Shown: piece by piece, positions 18,720 to 28,751 of the stretch
How positions within the stretch are numbered: position 1 is the stretch's first letter
Layout: the number at the start of each line of letters is the position of its first letter
Assembly (NCBI RefSeq): GCF_013868135.1
Contig: NZ_JACEMU010000004.1
Span: 992,001-1,056,000 of the forward strand
DNA from: Paracoccus sp. S1E-3
Lineage (GTDB): Bacteria; Pseudomonadota; Alphaproteobacteria; Rhodobacterales; Rhodobacteraceae
Length of the DNA: 64,000 nt
Direction: 5' to 3'
The notes under the pieces: generated by a model
Database searches by the model: none
Told to the model about the DNA's origin: nothing
Seen by the model: only the letters and a program-made list of their open reading frames with translations
Translations under genes and position numbers: made by a program

Positions 18720-20391
18720 GGTTCGCATCTATCATACCAAGCGCCGCGATTCGGGGCTGAACGCGCAGGAAGACGCCGCGCGGGAAGCGGCCGAAGACAC
18801 CCAGGCGGCCGTCCGCACCACCGGCGCTGCCGGTCCCACCGTTCCCCCGGCCGCTTCCGAAGAACCCGTGCCCGAGAAACCAGCGCCCGAGGAATCAGCG
18901 GCCGACCTGCCCTCGCGGGTTGCGGCGGTGCAGAAGGAGGGGCTGACGGGCCGGCAGTTGCGGCTGGCGCGGCGCATCGCGGCCATGCACGGCATCGACG
19001 TCGCCAGCGACGAGGAGGCGGTAGTCCTGCTGCGCGAGCGCGGGGTCGATCCCTTCCACCGTTCATCGCTGTCGCAACTGGTGGCCAGCACAGGCCAGAC
19101 CGCGAACCGGACACAATCTGCCGGCGGCCAGATCATGCTGCGGGCCGAAGCGCCGACACCCGCCCGACAGCCCCGCGTCGGCACGGTCGTCCCCTCCGAG
19201 GAAGCCGGCCAGCCGCGCCTACCGGCGCGCGAGGCGCTGAACGAGGAAAAGCGCGCGACCGAGATCTACCGCATCCAGCGCGACATCGCCCGGCGCCGGC
19301 GGATCCGCCAGTTCTGGCTGGCGGTCCGGCTGCTGCTGCTGGTCGGTCTGCCCACCGCCCTTGCCGGGTGGTATTACTTCAATGTGGCGACGCCGCTTTA
19401 CGAAACCAACTCGCAATTCATGATCCAGCAGGCCGATACGGCCATGGTGGCCAGCGGCAATTCGATCCTGAGCGGCATCCAGCTGAACCCCGATTCGGTC
19501 TCGGTGCAGAGCTATCTGACCTCGAAGAACGCCATGCAGCGCCTCGACGAGGAGGTGGGCTTCAAGCAGGCCTTCCAGGACCCGTCGCTGGATCCGCTGC
19601 TGCGGCTGAACCCGCAGGCGACCGATGACGACGCCTACAAGACCTACAAGAACATGGTGAAGGTCGGCTATGATCCGACCGAAGGCGTGCTGAACATGCA
19701 GGTCATCGCCCCCGACCCCATGCTGGCCGAGAAATTCTCGACCGCGCTGATCCGCTATGCCGAGGGAATGGTCGACGACATGACCGCGCGGGTGCGCAGC
19801 GACCAGATGGCAGGGGCGCAGAAGAACTATGCCGATGCCGAGGCCCGCGTTCGCGAGGCGCAGGACGCGGTGCAGAACCTGCAGGAACAGCTGGGCGTTC
19901 TCGATCCCGTGTCGGAAAGCCAGCTGGTAATGGGCCAGGTCACGCAGATGCAGTCCGAGGTGATCAAGAAGGAACTGGAGCTGGCCCAGCTTCTGTCCAA
20001 CCCAAGTCCCAATACCAGCCGGGTTGAAGGGGTGCGCGGCGACATCGCGCGCCTGCAGGAACTGATTGCCGTCAAGCGTGCGGAACTGACCGAAGGATCG
20101 GGCGACCGCGGGTCGCTCGCGCAGGTCACCGGCAAGCTGCGCATCGCCGAGGCCGATCTGGTCACCCGCCAGACGCTGCTGGCCGGGGCTGCCGAGCAGC
20201 TTGAAATCGCGCGGGTCGAGGCCAACAAGCAGGTCCGCTATCTGTCGTTGTCCGTCGCGCCCGTGCCACCCGAAAACGCCACCTATCCCAAGGCCCTCTC
20301 GAACACTGTGGTGGCCTTCCTTATATTCATGGGGATTTATCTGATGCTGTCGCTGACGGCATCCATTCTCCGGGAACAGGTATCCACATGA
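18703..20391 (+). CDS. kpsE: Capsule polysaccharide export inner-membrane protein (KpsE-like)
   Basis: This is a polysaccharide copolymerase-type protein linking the inner-membrane exporter to the outer membrane. The first 200 residues are a cytoplasmic, proline/alanine-rich region with a helical segment (GRQLRLARRIAAMHGIDVA). A membrane helix follows (about 205-225, LAVRLLLLVGLPTALAGWYY), then a Wzz-like periplasmic start (TPLYETNSQFMIQQAD), long coiled coils (about 360-510), and a second membrane helix near the end (NTVVAFLIFMGIYLMLSLT). The N-terminal extension is longer than in E. coli KpsE. It overlaps kdsA by 4 bp. Confidence 0.87.
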   Translation: MTTPPRVRIYHTKRRDSGLNAQEDAAREAAEDTQAAVRTTGAAGPTVPPAASEEPVPEKPAPEESAADLPSRVAAVQKEGLTGRQLRLARRIAAMHGIDVASDEEAVVLLRERGVDPFHRSSLSQLVASTGQTANRTQSAGGQIMLRAEAPTPARQPRVGTVVPSEEAGQPRLPAREALNEEKRATEIYRIQRDIARRRRIRQFWLAVRLLLLVGLPTALAGWYYFNVATPLYETNSQFMIQQADTAMVASGNSILSGIQLNPDSVSVQSYLTSKNAMQRLDEEVGFKQAFQDPSLDPLLRLNPQATDDDAYKTYKNMVKVGYDPTEGVLNMQVIAPDPMLAEKFSTALIRYAEGMVDDMTARVRSDQMAGAQKNYADAEARVREAQDAVQNLQEQLGVLDPVSESQLVMGQVTQMQSEVIKKELELAQLLSNPSPNTSRVEGVRGDIARLQELIAVKRAELTEGSGDRGSLAQVTGKLRIAEADLVTRQTLLAGAAEQLEIARVEANKQVRYLSLSVAPVPPENATYPKALSNTVVAFLIFMGIYLMLSLTASILREQVST

Positions 20392-21224
20392 AGCACGTCC
20401 AGATCGGCAATATCACCACCGGCAATGACCTTCCGCTGACCGTCATTGCAGGTCCCTGCCAGCTGGAAACGCTGGACCATGCGCTGATGATCGCCGACAC
20501 CATGGCCAAGGCCTGCACCGATGCGGGCGCGGGCTATGTCTTCAAGGCCAGTTTCGACAAGGCCAACCGCACCTCGCTGAAGGGCAAGCGCGGCATCGGC
20601 ATGGATGAAGGCCTGCGTATGCTGGAGGAGGTGCGCGCCCGGATCGGGGTGCCGGTCCTCACCGACATCCACGACATCGAACAGGCCCGCGCGGCGGGGG
20701 CGGTGGTGGACGTGATCCAGATACCGGCCTTCCTGTCGCGGCAGACCGATCTGCTGCTGGCCGCAGGCGAAAGCGGCGCGGTGGTGAATGTCAAGAAAGG
20801 TCAGTTCCTCGCCCCCTGGGACATGCCCAACGTGGCGGAAAAGGTCGCCTCGACCGGCAATGACAAAATCCTGCTGACCGAGCGCGGCGCGAGCTTTGGC
20901 TATAACACGCTGGTCACCGACATGCGCTCGTTGCCGATCATGGCGCGCACCGGCTATCCGGTGATCATGGACGCCACCCACTCGGTCCAGCAACCGGGCG
21001 GTCAGGGCGGTTCGTCGGGCGGTCAGCGCGAATTTGCGCCGGTCATGGCGCGCGCCGCCGTGGCTTTGGGGGTCGCCGGCGTATTCATCGAGACCCATCA
21101 GGACCCCGACAACGCGCCTTCGGACGGCCCGAACATGATCCGTCTGGATCAGATGCCCGCGCTCGTGGCCAGCCTCATGCAGTTTGACGCGCTCGCCAAA
21201 ACGGACCCGGTGATGGGCGCGTGA
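20388..21224 (+). CDS. kdsA: 3-deoxy-8-phosphooctulonate synthase
   Basis: KdsA condenses PEP with arabinose-5-phosphate to give Kdo-8-phosphate, the precursor of Kdo in lipopolysaccharide and in the poly-Kdo linker of group 2 capsules. Landmarks are VIAGPCQLE, FKASFDKANRTS, KGKRGIGMDEGL, PVLTDIHD and IMDATHSVQQPGGQGGSSGG, the last spanning the PEP-binding and flexible loop. The length of 278 aa is standard. It overlaps kpsE (ATGA) and the next gene (GTGA), so Kdo supply is translationally tied to capsule export here. Confidence 0.96.
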   Translation: MKHVQIGNITTGNDLPLTVIAGPCQLETLDHALMIADTMAKACTDAGAGYVFKASFDKANRTSLKGKRGIGMDEGLRMLEEVRARIGVPVLTDIHDIEQARAAGAVVDVIQIPAFLSRQTDLLLAAGESGAVVNVKKGQFLAPWDMPNVAEKVASTGNDKILLTERGASFGYNTLVTDMRSLPIMARTGYPVIMDATHSVQQPGGQGGSSGGQREFAPVMARAAVALGVAGVFIETHQDPDNAPSDGPNMIRLDQMPALVASLMQFDALAKTDPVMGA

Positions 21225-22558
21225 GACCGCGGCTGGCGGAGATCCTGCGCGCGGCGCTGGTGATCGGCCTGCTGGCCCTGACGCCGCTGTCGCTGCCCGC
21301 GCAGGAAACCCCCGGCCAGCCCGACGGCACCATTGCCGTCACCCCCGACGCGCGCACCGACGCCGCCATCCGCGATCGGATCCGCGACATCCTCTCGGGT
21401 CTGCAGGGCTATGACGACGTCACCGTCAGCGTGGATGCCGGCATCGTGACGCTTGGCGGGACGGTGCTGGACGGGGCGGCGCTTGACCGGTTGGACCGGC
21501 TGGTTTCGCGCGTTGACGGCGTCGTCGAAATCGAAAACCGCGTGCAGGAGACGACCAATCTCGGCAAGCGCCTTGCGCCGGTGGCGCAACGCTTCCGCGA
21601 ACGGCTGCTGCAATGGACCGCCTTCCTGCCGCTTCTGGGCGTGGCCATCGCGGTGGGGGCGCTGATCGTCTGGATAGGCGCGATGCTGTCGCGGCTGCGC
21701 CAGCCCTGGGACCGCATCTCGCCCAACCCTTTCATCGCCGAGATCCTGCGCACCGCCATCCGGCTGGGTTTCTGGATCGCGGCCATCGTGGTGGCGCTGG
21801 ATATTCTGGGCGCGACGGCATTGCTGGGGACGTTCCTCGGCGCGGCGGGGATCATCGGCATCGCGCTTGGTTTTGCGGTGCGCGACACGGTGGAAAACTT
21901 CATCGCCTCGGTCATGTTGTCGCTGCGTCAGCCCTTCCGCCCCAACGATCTGGTCGAGATCGAGGGCAATACCGGTCGTGTCCTCAGCCTGACCAGCCGC
22001 GCCACCACATTGCTGTCGCTGGACGGCAATCATATCCGCATCCCCAATGCGACCGTCTTCAAGGCGGTGATCACCAACTATACCCGCAACCCGCAGCGCC
22101 GCTTCAGCTTTGATCTGGGGGTTGATGCGGGATCGGATCTGGGAGCGGTGCGCGAATTGGGCCTGCGCACCTTGCAGGCGCTGGATTTCGTGCTGCCTGC
22201 GCCCGAGCCGGCGGTCTGGGTGGATGACGTGGGCGATTCCGATGTGGTGATCCGCTTCACCGGCTGGGTCACCCAGCAAGGGGTGGAGTTCAACAAGGCC
22301 CGTGGCGAGGCGATCCGCGTCGTCAAGGAAACGCTGGAAGCCGCAGGCTATGGTCTGCCCGAGCCGATATACCGGGTCCGGCTTGAGGAGGTCCCCCCCG
22401 CGGGCCTGCCCGAGCCTCATCCGTCGCCGGACCGGGCCCCTGCCCCGCCACCTCCCGCGCCGGACATGACGCCCGATGCCGCGTTCGAGAAGCTGGTTGA
22501 GGATGGCAAGCAGACGGGCGAGAAAAACCTGCTGTCGAACCACGCGCCGCAAGAATAG
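21221..22558 (+). CDS. MscS-type mechanosensitive channel with N-terminal BON domain
   Basis: A signal peptide or first helix (ALVIGLLALTPLSLPAQE) is followed by a periplasmic BON domain (about residues 45-108; VTVSVDAGIVTLGGTVLDG), then three membrane segments and the MscS pore/beta domain: GTFLGAAGIIGIALGFAVRD, PFRPNDLVEIEGNTGRV and NHIRIPNATVFKAVITNYTRN. Such channels release solutes on osmotic downshift. BON domains bind membranes or lipids. The proline-rich tail (PAPPPPAPD) is unusual. GTG start overlaps the kdsA stop. Confidence 0.9.
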   Translation: MRPRLAEILRAALVIGLLALTPLSLPAQETPGQPDGTIAVTPDARTDAAIRDRIRDILSGLQGYDDVTVSVDAGIVTLGGTVLDGAALDRLDRLVSRVDGVVEIENRVQETTNLGKRLAPVAQRFRERLLQWTAFLPLLGVAIAVGALIVWIGAMLSRLRQPWDRISPNPFIAEILRTAIRLGFWIAAIVVALDILGATALLGTFLGAAGIIGIALGFAVRDTVENFIASVMLSLRQPFRPNDLVEIEGNTGRVLSLTSRATTLLSLDGNHIRIPNATVFKAVITNYTRNPQRRFSFDLGVDAGSDLGAVRELGLRTLQALDFVLPAPEPAVWVDDVGDSDVVIRFTGWVTQQGVEFNKARGEAIRVVKETLEAAGYGLPEPIYRVRLEEVPPAGLPEPHPSPDRAPAPPPPAPDMTPDAAFEKLVEDGKQTGEKNLLSNHAPQE

Positions 22559-22714
22559 GTCAGCTAGAGCCCCGCCGGTTTTCCCGGCGACCCCGGCTGT
22601 CGCGGCGCGCGCCTGAAGCCCCGCGCCGAATGCGCGGGCGACCGGCGCAGCCTGAAACCGGCTGTCATCGCGAGAGGCTGAAACCCGAAGCGGCCGCCGG
22701 CGGACAGTCGGGAA

Positions 22715-23062
22715 TTAAAGCACTTCGTCCAGAAGCTCCATCGGGCGGATCAGCCGTGTGCCCCTCGGCCCGACCACGATAGGACGGTTCAACAGCACCG
22801 GATGGGCCTCGATCGCGTCCAGCAACTGCGCGTCGGTCAGGGTGGGATCGCCCAGCCCCAGTTCATAATAAGGCGTGCCCTTCTGCCGCAGCAGCCCGCG
22901 CACCCCCAGCCCGCTGTCTTTGGCCAGCCGCAGCAGATCGGCGCGCAATGGCGGGGTTTTCAGATATTCGATCACCTCCGGCTCGATCCCGCGGGACCGG
23001 ATCTCGGCCAGCACATTGCGCGAGGTCGAACAGCGCGGCAGATGATAGATCGTGACGGGCAT
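22715..23062 (-). CDS. arsC: ArsC-type (glutaredoxin-coupled) arsenate reductase
   Basis: This 115-aa thioredoxin-fold protein has catalytic C11 in PRCSTSRN, the RQKGTPYYELGL linker region, and NRPIVVGPRGTRLIRP with the conserved arginines that bind arsenate. The canonical CGxS is CSTS here, so activity should be checked. No arsenite pump or ArsR regulator is adjacent; the gene stands alone, as often for chromosomal housekeeping ArsC or the related YffB group. Confidence 0.82.
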   Translation of the reverse strand: MPVTIYHLPRCSTSRNVLAEIRSRGIEPEVIEYLKTPPLRADLLRLAKDSGLGVRGLLRQKGTPYYELGLGDPTLTDAQLLDAIEAHPVLLNRPIVVGPRGTRLIRPMELLDEVL

Positions 23063-23146
23063 TCGTCTTCCTTCCGTTGCTGCCGCAGCACTGGAAGCGC
23101 GGCGCCTTCTGGCCTATATGTTCATGCAAAGAACAGGACGCACAGC

Positions 23147-23503
23147 ATGAACGACAATCTGATCGAAGGCGAGCCGCTGATCCGCCCCTCGACCACCGAA
23201 CATCCCCTGTATGACCAGGTCGTCGAGGCGTGCAAGACCGTCTTCGACCCGGAAATTCCGGTGAATATCTACGATCTCGGGCTGGTCTACACCATCGACA
23301 TCTCGGGCGAAGGAGTGGTCAAGGTCGTCATGACGCTGACCGCGCCCGGTTGCCCGGTCGCGGGCGAGATGCCGGGCTGGGTCGCTGATGCCGTCGAAAG
23401 CATCCCCGGCGTGCGTGAGGTGGATGTCGAAATGACCTTCCAGCCGCAATGGGGCATGGACATGATGTCTGAAGAAGCGCGGCTGGAGCTGGGGTTCATC
23501 TGA
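23147..23503 (+). CDS. DUF59/MIP18 family Fe-S assembly protein (SufT-like)
   Basis: The protein is 118 aa. The MIP18-like core is complete: VFDPEIPVNIYDLGLVY, then VVMTLTAPGCPVAGEM with the conserved cysteine, and DVEMTFQPQWGMDMMSEEAR. Relatives assist maturation of iron-sulfur proteins, often within suf operons, but here the gene stands apart from one. ATG 23147 gives the normal length. It is divergent from arsC with an 84-bp gap. Confidence 0.88.
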   Translation: MNDNLIEGEPLIRPSTTEHPLYDQVVEACKTVFDPEIPVNIYDLGLVYTIDISGEGVVKVVMTLTAPGCPVAGEMPGWVADAVESIPGVREVDVEMTFQPQWGMDMMSEEARLELGFI

Positions 23504-23578
23504 ACGCAGCCCGCAACGCGGCAGCCCCGGCACAGGACATGTTCGACCACGCCCTCTCCGGCGGGTTGCTCGCGCCGC

Positions 23579-23779
23579 CTACCAATGCGGCGGGCGCTGA
23601 TCGGCCAGCGGGATGGTGCCGCCTTCGGCTTCGCGTTCAGCCTCGCGTTCCATCAGCATGCCGATGCGGCCCTGCAGGCGCGTGATCTCGCGCCCCTGCG
23701 CTGCGACCACATCCGACAGATCCTCGACCATGCGCGTCAGATGCGCGATGCCTTCTTCCAAAGGCTGCAACTTGTCCAT
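23579..23779 (-). CDS. slyX: SlyX family protein
   Basis: This 66-aa protein is a short coiled coil ([20 protein letters not shown] and on) ending with the family tail DQRPPHW. SlyX function is not established. The second of two candidate ATGs was chosen because GGAG lies nine bases upstream of it; the first would directly abut that site. Confidence 0.85.
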   Translation of the reverse strand: MDKLQPLEEGIAHLTRMVEDLSDVVAAQGREITRLQGRIGMLMEREAEREAEGGTIPLADQRPPHW

Positions 23780-23826
23780 GCCGTCCATCTCCGTTAAGCC
23801 GCACAACGAGACCGGAGACAGGTTCC

Positions 23827-25314
23827 ATGCCGCAAGACAACAAGAAAACGCCCCGCCCGAAGGCCGAAACCCCGAAGGGCTTTCGCGATTATTTCGGCGC
23901 AGATGTGACCGAACGCAAGGCGATGCTGGATCGCATCGCCGAAATTTACCATCTGCACGGGTTCGAGCCGCTTGAGACCTCGGCGGTGGAAACGGTCGAG
24001 GCGCTTGGGAAATTCCTGCCCGATGTCGACCGCCCCAATGCCGGCGTCTTCGCCTGGCAGGAGGAAGACGTGCCCGGTGGCGGTCGCGGCGACTGGATGG
24101 CGCTGCGCTATGACCTGACCGCGCCGCTCGCGCGGGTCGCGGCGCAGTTCCGCAACGATCTGCCCGCGCCCTATCGGCGCTATGCGATGGGTCCGGTCTG
24201 GCGCAACGAAAAGCCGGGTCCGGGGCGTTTTCGCCAGTTTTATCAATGTGATGCGGATACTGTGGGCAGTGCTTCTGTGGCGGCGGATGCCGAAATCTGC
24301 GCCATGCTGGTTTCGGCATTGCAAGGCGTGGGTATTGCGCGCGGCGATTATCTGGTGCGGATCAACAATCGCAAGGTGCTGAACGGCGTGCTGGAGGCCA
24401 CCGGAGTCGAGGACGGTCGCGCGGCGGATGTGCTGCGCACCATCGACAAGTTCGACAAGATCGGCGCCGAGGGCGTGCGGCAATTGCTGACCGTGGGCCG
24501 CAAGGACGACAGCGGCGCCTTCATCGATGGCATCGGCCTGACCGAAACGCAGGCCCGACCGGTGCTGGATTTCCTGACCTCGAAAGGCGCCGGCAATACC
24601 GAAACGCTGGACAACCTGACCCGCGCCGTCGGCGCCTCCGCCATCGGGGCCGAGGGTGTGGACGAGCTGCGCCAGATCGCCGACATGCTCGCGGCGCTCG
24701 GCGTGGGCGAGGATCAGGCGGTTATCGACCCCTCGATCGTCCGGGGCTTGGGCTATTACACCGGCCCAGTTTTCGAGGCCGAACTGACCTTCGAGATCCT
24801 TGACGAGAAGGGCCGCAAGCGGCAATTCGGCTCGGTCGCCGGCGGCGGGCGCTATGACGGGCTGGTCGAACGCTTCACCGGTCAGAAGGTGCCGGCGACC
24901 GGCGTTTCCATCGGCGTCGACCGGCTGCTGGCCGCTTTGCGCGCAAAGGGGCTGGCCGGTCAGGACGCACGCGGCCCGGTGGTCGTCACCGTCATGGACC
25001 GCGACCGCATGGCCGATTATCACGCCATGGCCGCCGAACTGCGCGCCGCCGGCATCCGCGCCGAGGTCTATCTGGGCAACCCGAAAAACTTCGGCAACCA
25101 GTTGAAATACGCCGATAAACGCGCCTCGCCGGTGGCTATCATCCAGGGCGGCGACGAGGCGGCGCGCGGCGTGGTCCAGATCAAGGACCTGATCCTCGGC
25201 GCGAAACTCGCCTCCGAGGTCAGCCACGAGGAATGGAAATCCCAGCCCGCCCAGACCGAGGTTCCGCGCAGCAATCTGGTCGAAGCGGTGCGCGAGATGC
25301 TGGCCAGATGGTGA
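23827..25314 (+). CDS. hisS: Histidine--tRNA ligase
   Basis: This is a class II aminoacyl-tRNA synthetase. Motif 2 is seen around [11 protein letters not shown] and [20 protein letters not shown], the histidine-binding motifs as [11 protein letters not shown] and [12 protein letters not shown], and the anticodon-binding domain from about residue 385. The 495-aa length fits the long alphaproteobacterial type, with an insert near residues 200-300. Its stop overlaps the hisZ start (ATGGTGA), so the synthetase gene is coupled to histidine biosynthesis genes. Confidence 0.96.
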   Translation: MPQDNKKTPRPKAETPKGFRDYFGADVTERKAMLDRIAEIYHLHGFEPLETSAVETVEALGKFLPDVDRPNAGVFAWQEEDVPGGGRGDWMALRYDLTAPLARVAAQFRNDLPAPYRRYAMGPVWRNEKPGPGRFRQFYQCDADTVGSASVAADAEICAMLVSALQGVGIARGDYLVRINNRKVLNGVLEATGVEDGRAADVLRTIDKFDKIGAEGVRQLLTVGRKDDSGAFIDGIGLTETQARPVLDFLTSKGAGNTETLDNLTRAVGASAIGAEGVDELRQIADMLAALGVGEDQAVIDPSIVRGLGYYTGPVFEAELTFEILDEKGRKRQFGSVAGGGRYDGLVERFTGQKVPATGVSIGVDRLLAALRAKGLAGQDARGPVVVTVMDRDRMADYHAMAAELRAAGIRAEVYLGNPKNFGNQLKYADKRASPVAIIQGGDEAARGVVQIKDLILGAKLASEVSHEEWKSQPAQTEVPRSNLVEAVREMLARW

Positions 25315-26369
25315 CCAAATCCGCCAAGCAGGAGATCGGGCAGCGCCTTCTGGCCGCCTTCCGCGAGGCCGGCGCGGCCGAGATCGCGCCCGACATCCTG
25401 CTGGATGCGGCCACCCTGCTTGACCTTTACGGCGAGGATATCCGCGCCCGCGCCTATGTCACCACCGATCCGGTCCGGGGCGAAGTGGTGCTGCGCCCCG
25501 ACTTCACCGTCCCGGTCGTCCAGACCCATATGGATGGCGGCGCCGAGCCGGCGCGCTATTGCTATCTGGGCGAGGTCTTCCGCAAGCAGGATCATGGCGA
25601 CACCCGCCCCGCGCATCCGCGCGACAACGAATATCTGCAAGCGGGCTTCGAACTGTTCGCCCGCGATGCCGAAGCCGACGCGGAAATCTTCGCCCTGTTC
25701 CACCGCCTGCTTCAGCCTTACGGGCTGCATGCGGCGATGGGCGACATGGACATTCTGCTCGACGCCATCCGCGCCCTGCCGGTGTCCGAGGCGCGGCGCG
25801 CCGCCCTGCTGCACCATGTCTGGCGCCCGATCCGCTTCGCCCGGCTGCTGGCGCGGTTTTCCGCCCCCGTCGCCCCGCGCGACCTGGCCGACAGCGGCGC
25901 CCCCTGGACCGGCCTGCGCACCGGCCCCGAGATGGAGGCGCGCCTCGCCACCCTCGCCGCCGAGGCCGATCTGCCGCCCCTCTCGGCGGAATGGACCGAC
26001 CGGCTGACGCGCCTCTTTGCCATCGACGCCCCCGCGCCCGAGGCGCTGCGCCAGTTGCGCGCGCTGGCGCAGGACATCCCCGCCATCGCCGAGGCGGTCG
26101 AGCGTCTGTCCTCGCGCCTCGACCAGATCGCCGGGCGTGGCATCGACCCGGCGACGATCCGCTTCGAAGCCAGCCATGGCCGCGAAAGCATGGAATATTA
26201 CGACGGCATGTCCTTCGCCTTCACCGCCGACCGCGCCGACTGGCCGCCCGTCGCCTCGGGCGGGCGCTATGACGCGCTGACCGCGCAACTGGGCGCGGGC
26301 CGCGCCATCCCCGCCGTCGGCGGCATCATCCGCCCCGGCCTGCTGGCCGAACTGGAGGCCTCATGCTGA
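25308..26369 (+). CDS. hisZ: ATP phosphoribosyltransferase regulatory subunit
   Basis: HisZ is a catalytically inactive histidyl-tRNA-synthetase paralogue that forms a complex with short HisG and confers histidine feedback inhibition. It keeps the class II fold pattern ([28 protein letters not shown], and the C-terminal [22 protein letters not shown]) but lacks the anticodon domain. At 353 aa it is normal. It overlaps hisS at the start and hisG by 7 bp at the end. Confidence 0.93.
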   Translation: MVTKSAKQEIGQRLLAAFREAGAAEIAPDILLDAATLLDLYGEDIRARAYVTTDPVRGEVVLRPDFTVPVVQTHMDGGAEPARYCYLGEVFRKQDHGDTRPAHPRDNEYLQAGFELFARDAEADAEIFALFHRLLQPYGLHAAMGDMDILLDAIRALPVSEARRAALLHHVWRPIRFARLLARFSAPVAPRDLADSGAPWTGLRTGPEMEARLATLAAEADLPPLSAEWTDRLTRLFAIDAPAPEALRQLRALAQDIPAIAEAVERLSSRLDQIAGRGIDPATIRFEASHGRESMEYYDGMSFAFTADRADWPPVASGGRYDALTAQLGAGRAIPAVGGIIRPGLLAELEASC

Positions 26370-27034
26370 AGCTGGGCGTGCCGTCCAAGGGGCGGCTGAT
26401 GGAGGACACGTTCCGCTGGTTCTCCGACCGCGGCATCGGGCTGTCGCGCGCCGGTTCCGACCGCGAATATGCCGGCCGCGTCGAAGGCGCCGACCTGACG
26501 CTGGTTCTGCTGTCGGCGGGCGAGATCCCGCGCGAGCTTGCCTCGGGCCGGATCGACCTTGGCGTCACCGGATCGGATCTGGTGCGCGAGAAACTGGCCG
26601 GATGGCGTTCGGACGTGCGCGAGCTGGCGCTGATGGGCTTCGGCCATGCCGACCTGGTGCTGGCCGTTCCCGCCTGCTGGCGCGATTGCGAAAACCTTGA
26701 CGATTTTGCCGCCATCGCCCGCCAGTTCCGGGGCGATCACGGCTTTCGTCTGCGCATCGCCACCAAATATCACCGGCTCGTGCGCGCCTTTCTGGCCGAG
26801 CATGAGGTGGCGGATTACCAGCTTGTCGACAGTCAGGGCGCGACCGAGGGCACCGTCGCCAACCTGACCGCCGAAGCCATCGCCGACATCACCAGCTCGG
26901 GCGAGACGCTGCGCGCCAACCACCTGAAGATCCTGCCCGACGCCCTGATCCATCCCAGCCAAGCGACGCTGTTCGCCTCGCTGAAAGGCGATCAGGCCGA
27001 GATCGACCGATTCATCGCGGGCCTGCACGCCTGA
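26363..27034 (+). CDS. hisG: ATP phosphoribosyltransferase catalytic subunit (short form)
   Basis: HisG makes phosphoribosyl-ATP, the first step of histidine synthesis. The 223-aa length and absence of a C-terminal regulatory domain identify the short type that needs HisZ. Motifs are [39 protein letters not shown] and the PRPP-binding DSQGATEGTVANL. The gene closes the hisS-hisZ-hisG operon. Confidence 0.95.
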   Translation: MLKLGVPSKGRLMEDTFRWFSDRGIGLSRAGSDREYAGRVEGADLTLVLLSAGEIPRELASGRIDLGVTGSDLVREKLAGWRSDVRELALMGFGHADLVLAVPACWRDCENLDDFAAIARQFRGDHGFRLRIATKYHRLVRAFLAEHEVADYQLVDSQGATEGTVANLTAEAIADITSSGETLRANHLKILPDALIHPSQATLFASLKGDQAEIDRFIAGLHA

Positions 27035-27334
27035 TCACCGGCCCCGCGTCGCGCCGGTCTGCGGCGCGTCCGATCTTCGGCGGGTGCAGCACAGGAACCG
27101 ATGGCCGGCTTGCGGGATCCAGGCAAACGCCGGCGCGTCATGCAAATGGCCGCGAGCGCACAGATCGTGCATTACGGGAAGCGCATCTCCAGCACAGGGC
27201 ACGAGCAGTGCCGTTCGCAGGGGTCAACACAGCATCGGCCGGCCCCAGATACGAAAAATCCGCGCCAGAACGCGCGGGCTCTTTCATTCTGGTCCAAATA
27301 TCCCGCGGGGTTCGGGGGCGCGCAGCCCCCGGCC
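27035..27334. other. 300-bp convergent gap between hisG and proS
   Basis: The gap separates convergent genes. From 27279 it holds one copy of a dispersed hairpin repeat ending at the proS stop. The remaining 240 bp show no gene, tRNA or mobile element that I can support. Confidence 0.6.
27279..27334 (-). repeat. Dispersed 3'-end hairpin repeat, copy A
   Basis: Read on the minus strand just past the proS stop: a GGGGGC/GCCCCC hairpin, then ACCCCGCGGGATATTT, a short spacer and TGAAAGAG. Two related copies are at 31834-31883 and 41690-41755. It probably serves as a 3'-end structure for proS. Confidence 0.7.
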
Positions 27335-28687
27335 TTATTTCGCCGCGTCGAAAACCGGCAGATAAATCTTCTCCAGCCGCAGGACGGCATCGGCGGGTGA
27401 CAGTTCTTCGGATTCGCCGGTCCGGCGTGAGGTCAGTTCGACCTTGTTCGCCTGCAGGCCGCGCGGGCCGACGGTCAGGCGCCAGGGTAGGCCGATCAGG
27501 TCCATGGTGGCGAATTTCGCGCCCGCGCGTTCGTCGCGGTCGTCGTAAAGCACGTCCATGCCCTTGGCGGTCAGCTCGCGATACAGCGCCTCGCAGGCGG
27601 AATCGACCGACGGATCGCCCTGTTTCAGGTTCACGATGCCGACATGGAACGGGGTCACGCCTTCGGGCCAGATGATCCCCTTCTCGTCATGGTTGGCCTC
27701 GATGATGGCGCCGACCAGACGGGACACGCCGATGCCGTGGCTGCCCATATGGACCGGCGTGCGGGCGCCGTCCGGGCCGACGACCGTCGCGCCCATCGGT
27801 TCCGAATATTTGGTGCCGAAATAGAAGATCTGCCCCACCTCGATGCCGCGCGCGGTGCGGCGGCGTTCCTCGGGAACTTCGGCGAAGACGGCCTCGTCAT
27901 GGGTTTCGTCGGTGCGGGCGTAACGGCTGGTGAACTCCTCCAGCACGGCCTGCAACTGTTCGACATTGTCATAATCGATCTCGCGGTCGCCGAATTTCAG
28001 GTCGGTGATCTCACTGTCATAAAAGACCTCGGACTCGCCGGTATCGGCGAGGACCAGGAATTCATGGGTATCGTCGCCGCCGATCGGGCCGGAATCGGCG
28101 CGCATCGGGATCGCCTGCAGGCCCATGCGTTCATAGGTGCGCAGATAGCTGACGAGGTGCCGGTTATAGGCGTGAAGCGCGTCTTCCTTGGTCAGGTCGA
28201 AGTTATAGCCGTCCTTCATCAGGAATTCGCGGCCGCGCATGACGCCGAAACGCGGGCGGATCTCGTCGCGGAATTTCCACTGGATGTGATACAGCGTCAG
28301 CGGCAGGTCCTTGTAGCTGTTCACATGGCTGCGGAAGATGTCGGTGATCATCTCCTCATTCGTCGGGCCATACAGCATCTCGCGCTTGTGGCGGTCGGTG
28401 ATGCGCAGCAGCTCGTCGCCGTAAGCGTCATAGCGGCCGCTTTCGCGCCACAGTTCCGCCGATTGCAGCGTCGGCATCAGCAGCGGGATATGTCCGGCGC
28501 GCTGCTGTTCCTCGTTCACGATCTGCTCGATCCGGTTCAGCACCTTGAACCCGAGCGGCAGCCAGGAATAGATCCCCGCCGATTGCTGCTTGATCATGCC
28601 GGCGCGCAGCATCAGCCGGTGGCTGGCGATCTGGGCCTCGGACGGGGTTTCCTTCAGGACGGGCAGAAAATAGCGCGACAGACGCAT
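27335..28687 (-). CDS. proS: Proline--tRNA ligase (short, no editing domain)
   Basis: This class II synthetase of 450 aa shows [30 protein letters not shown], the motif 2 region [19 protein letters not shown], and [16 protein letters not shown], then an anticodon domain. At 450 aa it lacks the roughly 180-residue INS editing domain of the E. coli enzyme, which is usual for alphaproteobacteria; free-standing trans-editing proteins then clear Ala-tRNA-Pro. ATG 28687 is preceded by AAAGG; an upstream in-frame ATG at 28717 is less likely. Confidence 0.95.
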   Translation of the reverse strand: MRLSRYFLPVLKETPSEAQIASHRLMLRAGMIKQQSAGIYSWLPLGFKVLNRIEQIVNEEQQRAGHIPLLMPTLQSAELWRESGRYDAYGDELLRITDRHKREMLYGPTNEEMITDIFRSHVNSYKDLPLTLYHIQWKFRDEIRPRFGVMRGREFLMKDGYNFDLTKEDALHAYNRHLVSYLRTYERMGLQAIPMRADSGPIGGDDTHEFLVLADTGESEVFYDSEITDLKFGDREIDYDNVEQLQAVLEEFTSRYARTDETHDEAVFAEVPEERRRTARGIEVGQIFYFGTKYSEPMGATVVGPDGARTPVHMGSHGIGVSRLVGAIIEANHDEKGIIWPEGVTPFHVGIVNLKQGDPSVDSACEALYRELTAKGMDVLYDDRDERAGAKFATMDLIGLPWRLTVGPRGLQANKVELTSRRTGESEELSPADAVLRLEKIYLPVFDAAK

Positions 28688-28751
28688 GGGAATGCCTTTA
28701 TCAGCAGGGTTTGGCACCGGTTATCCGATGGTCCGGTTTCAGGCAAGGGCG

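Noticed and set aside
22559..22714. Short repeated CCTGAAACC-like words and CCGGC hairpins between the MscS gene and arsC
   Set aside because: Units are irregular and too short to call a repeat element or terminator.
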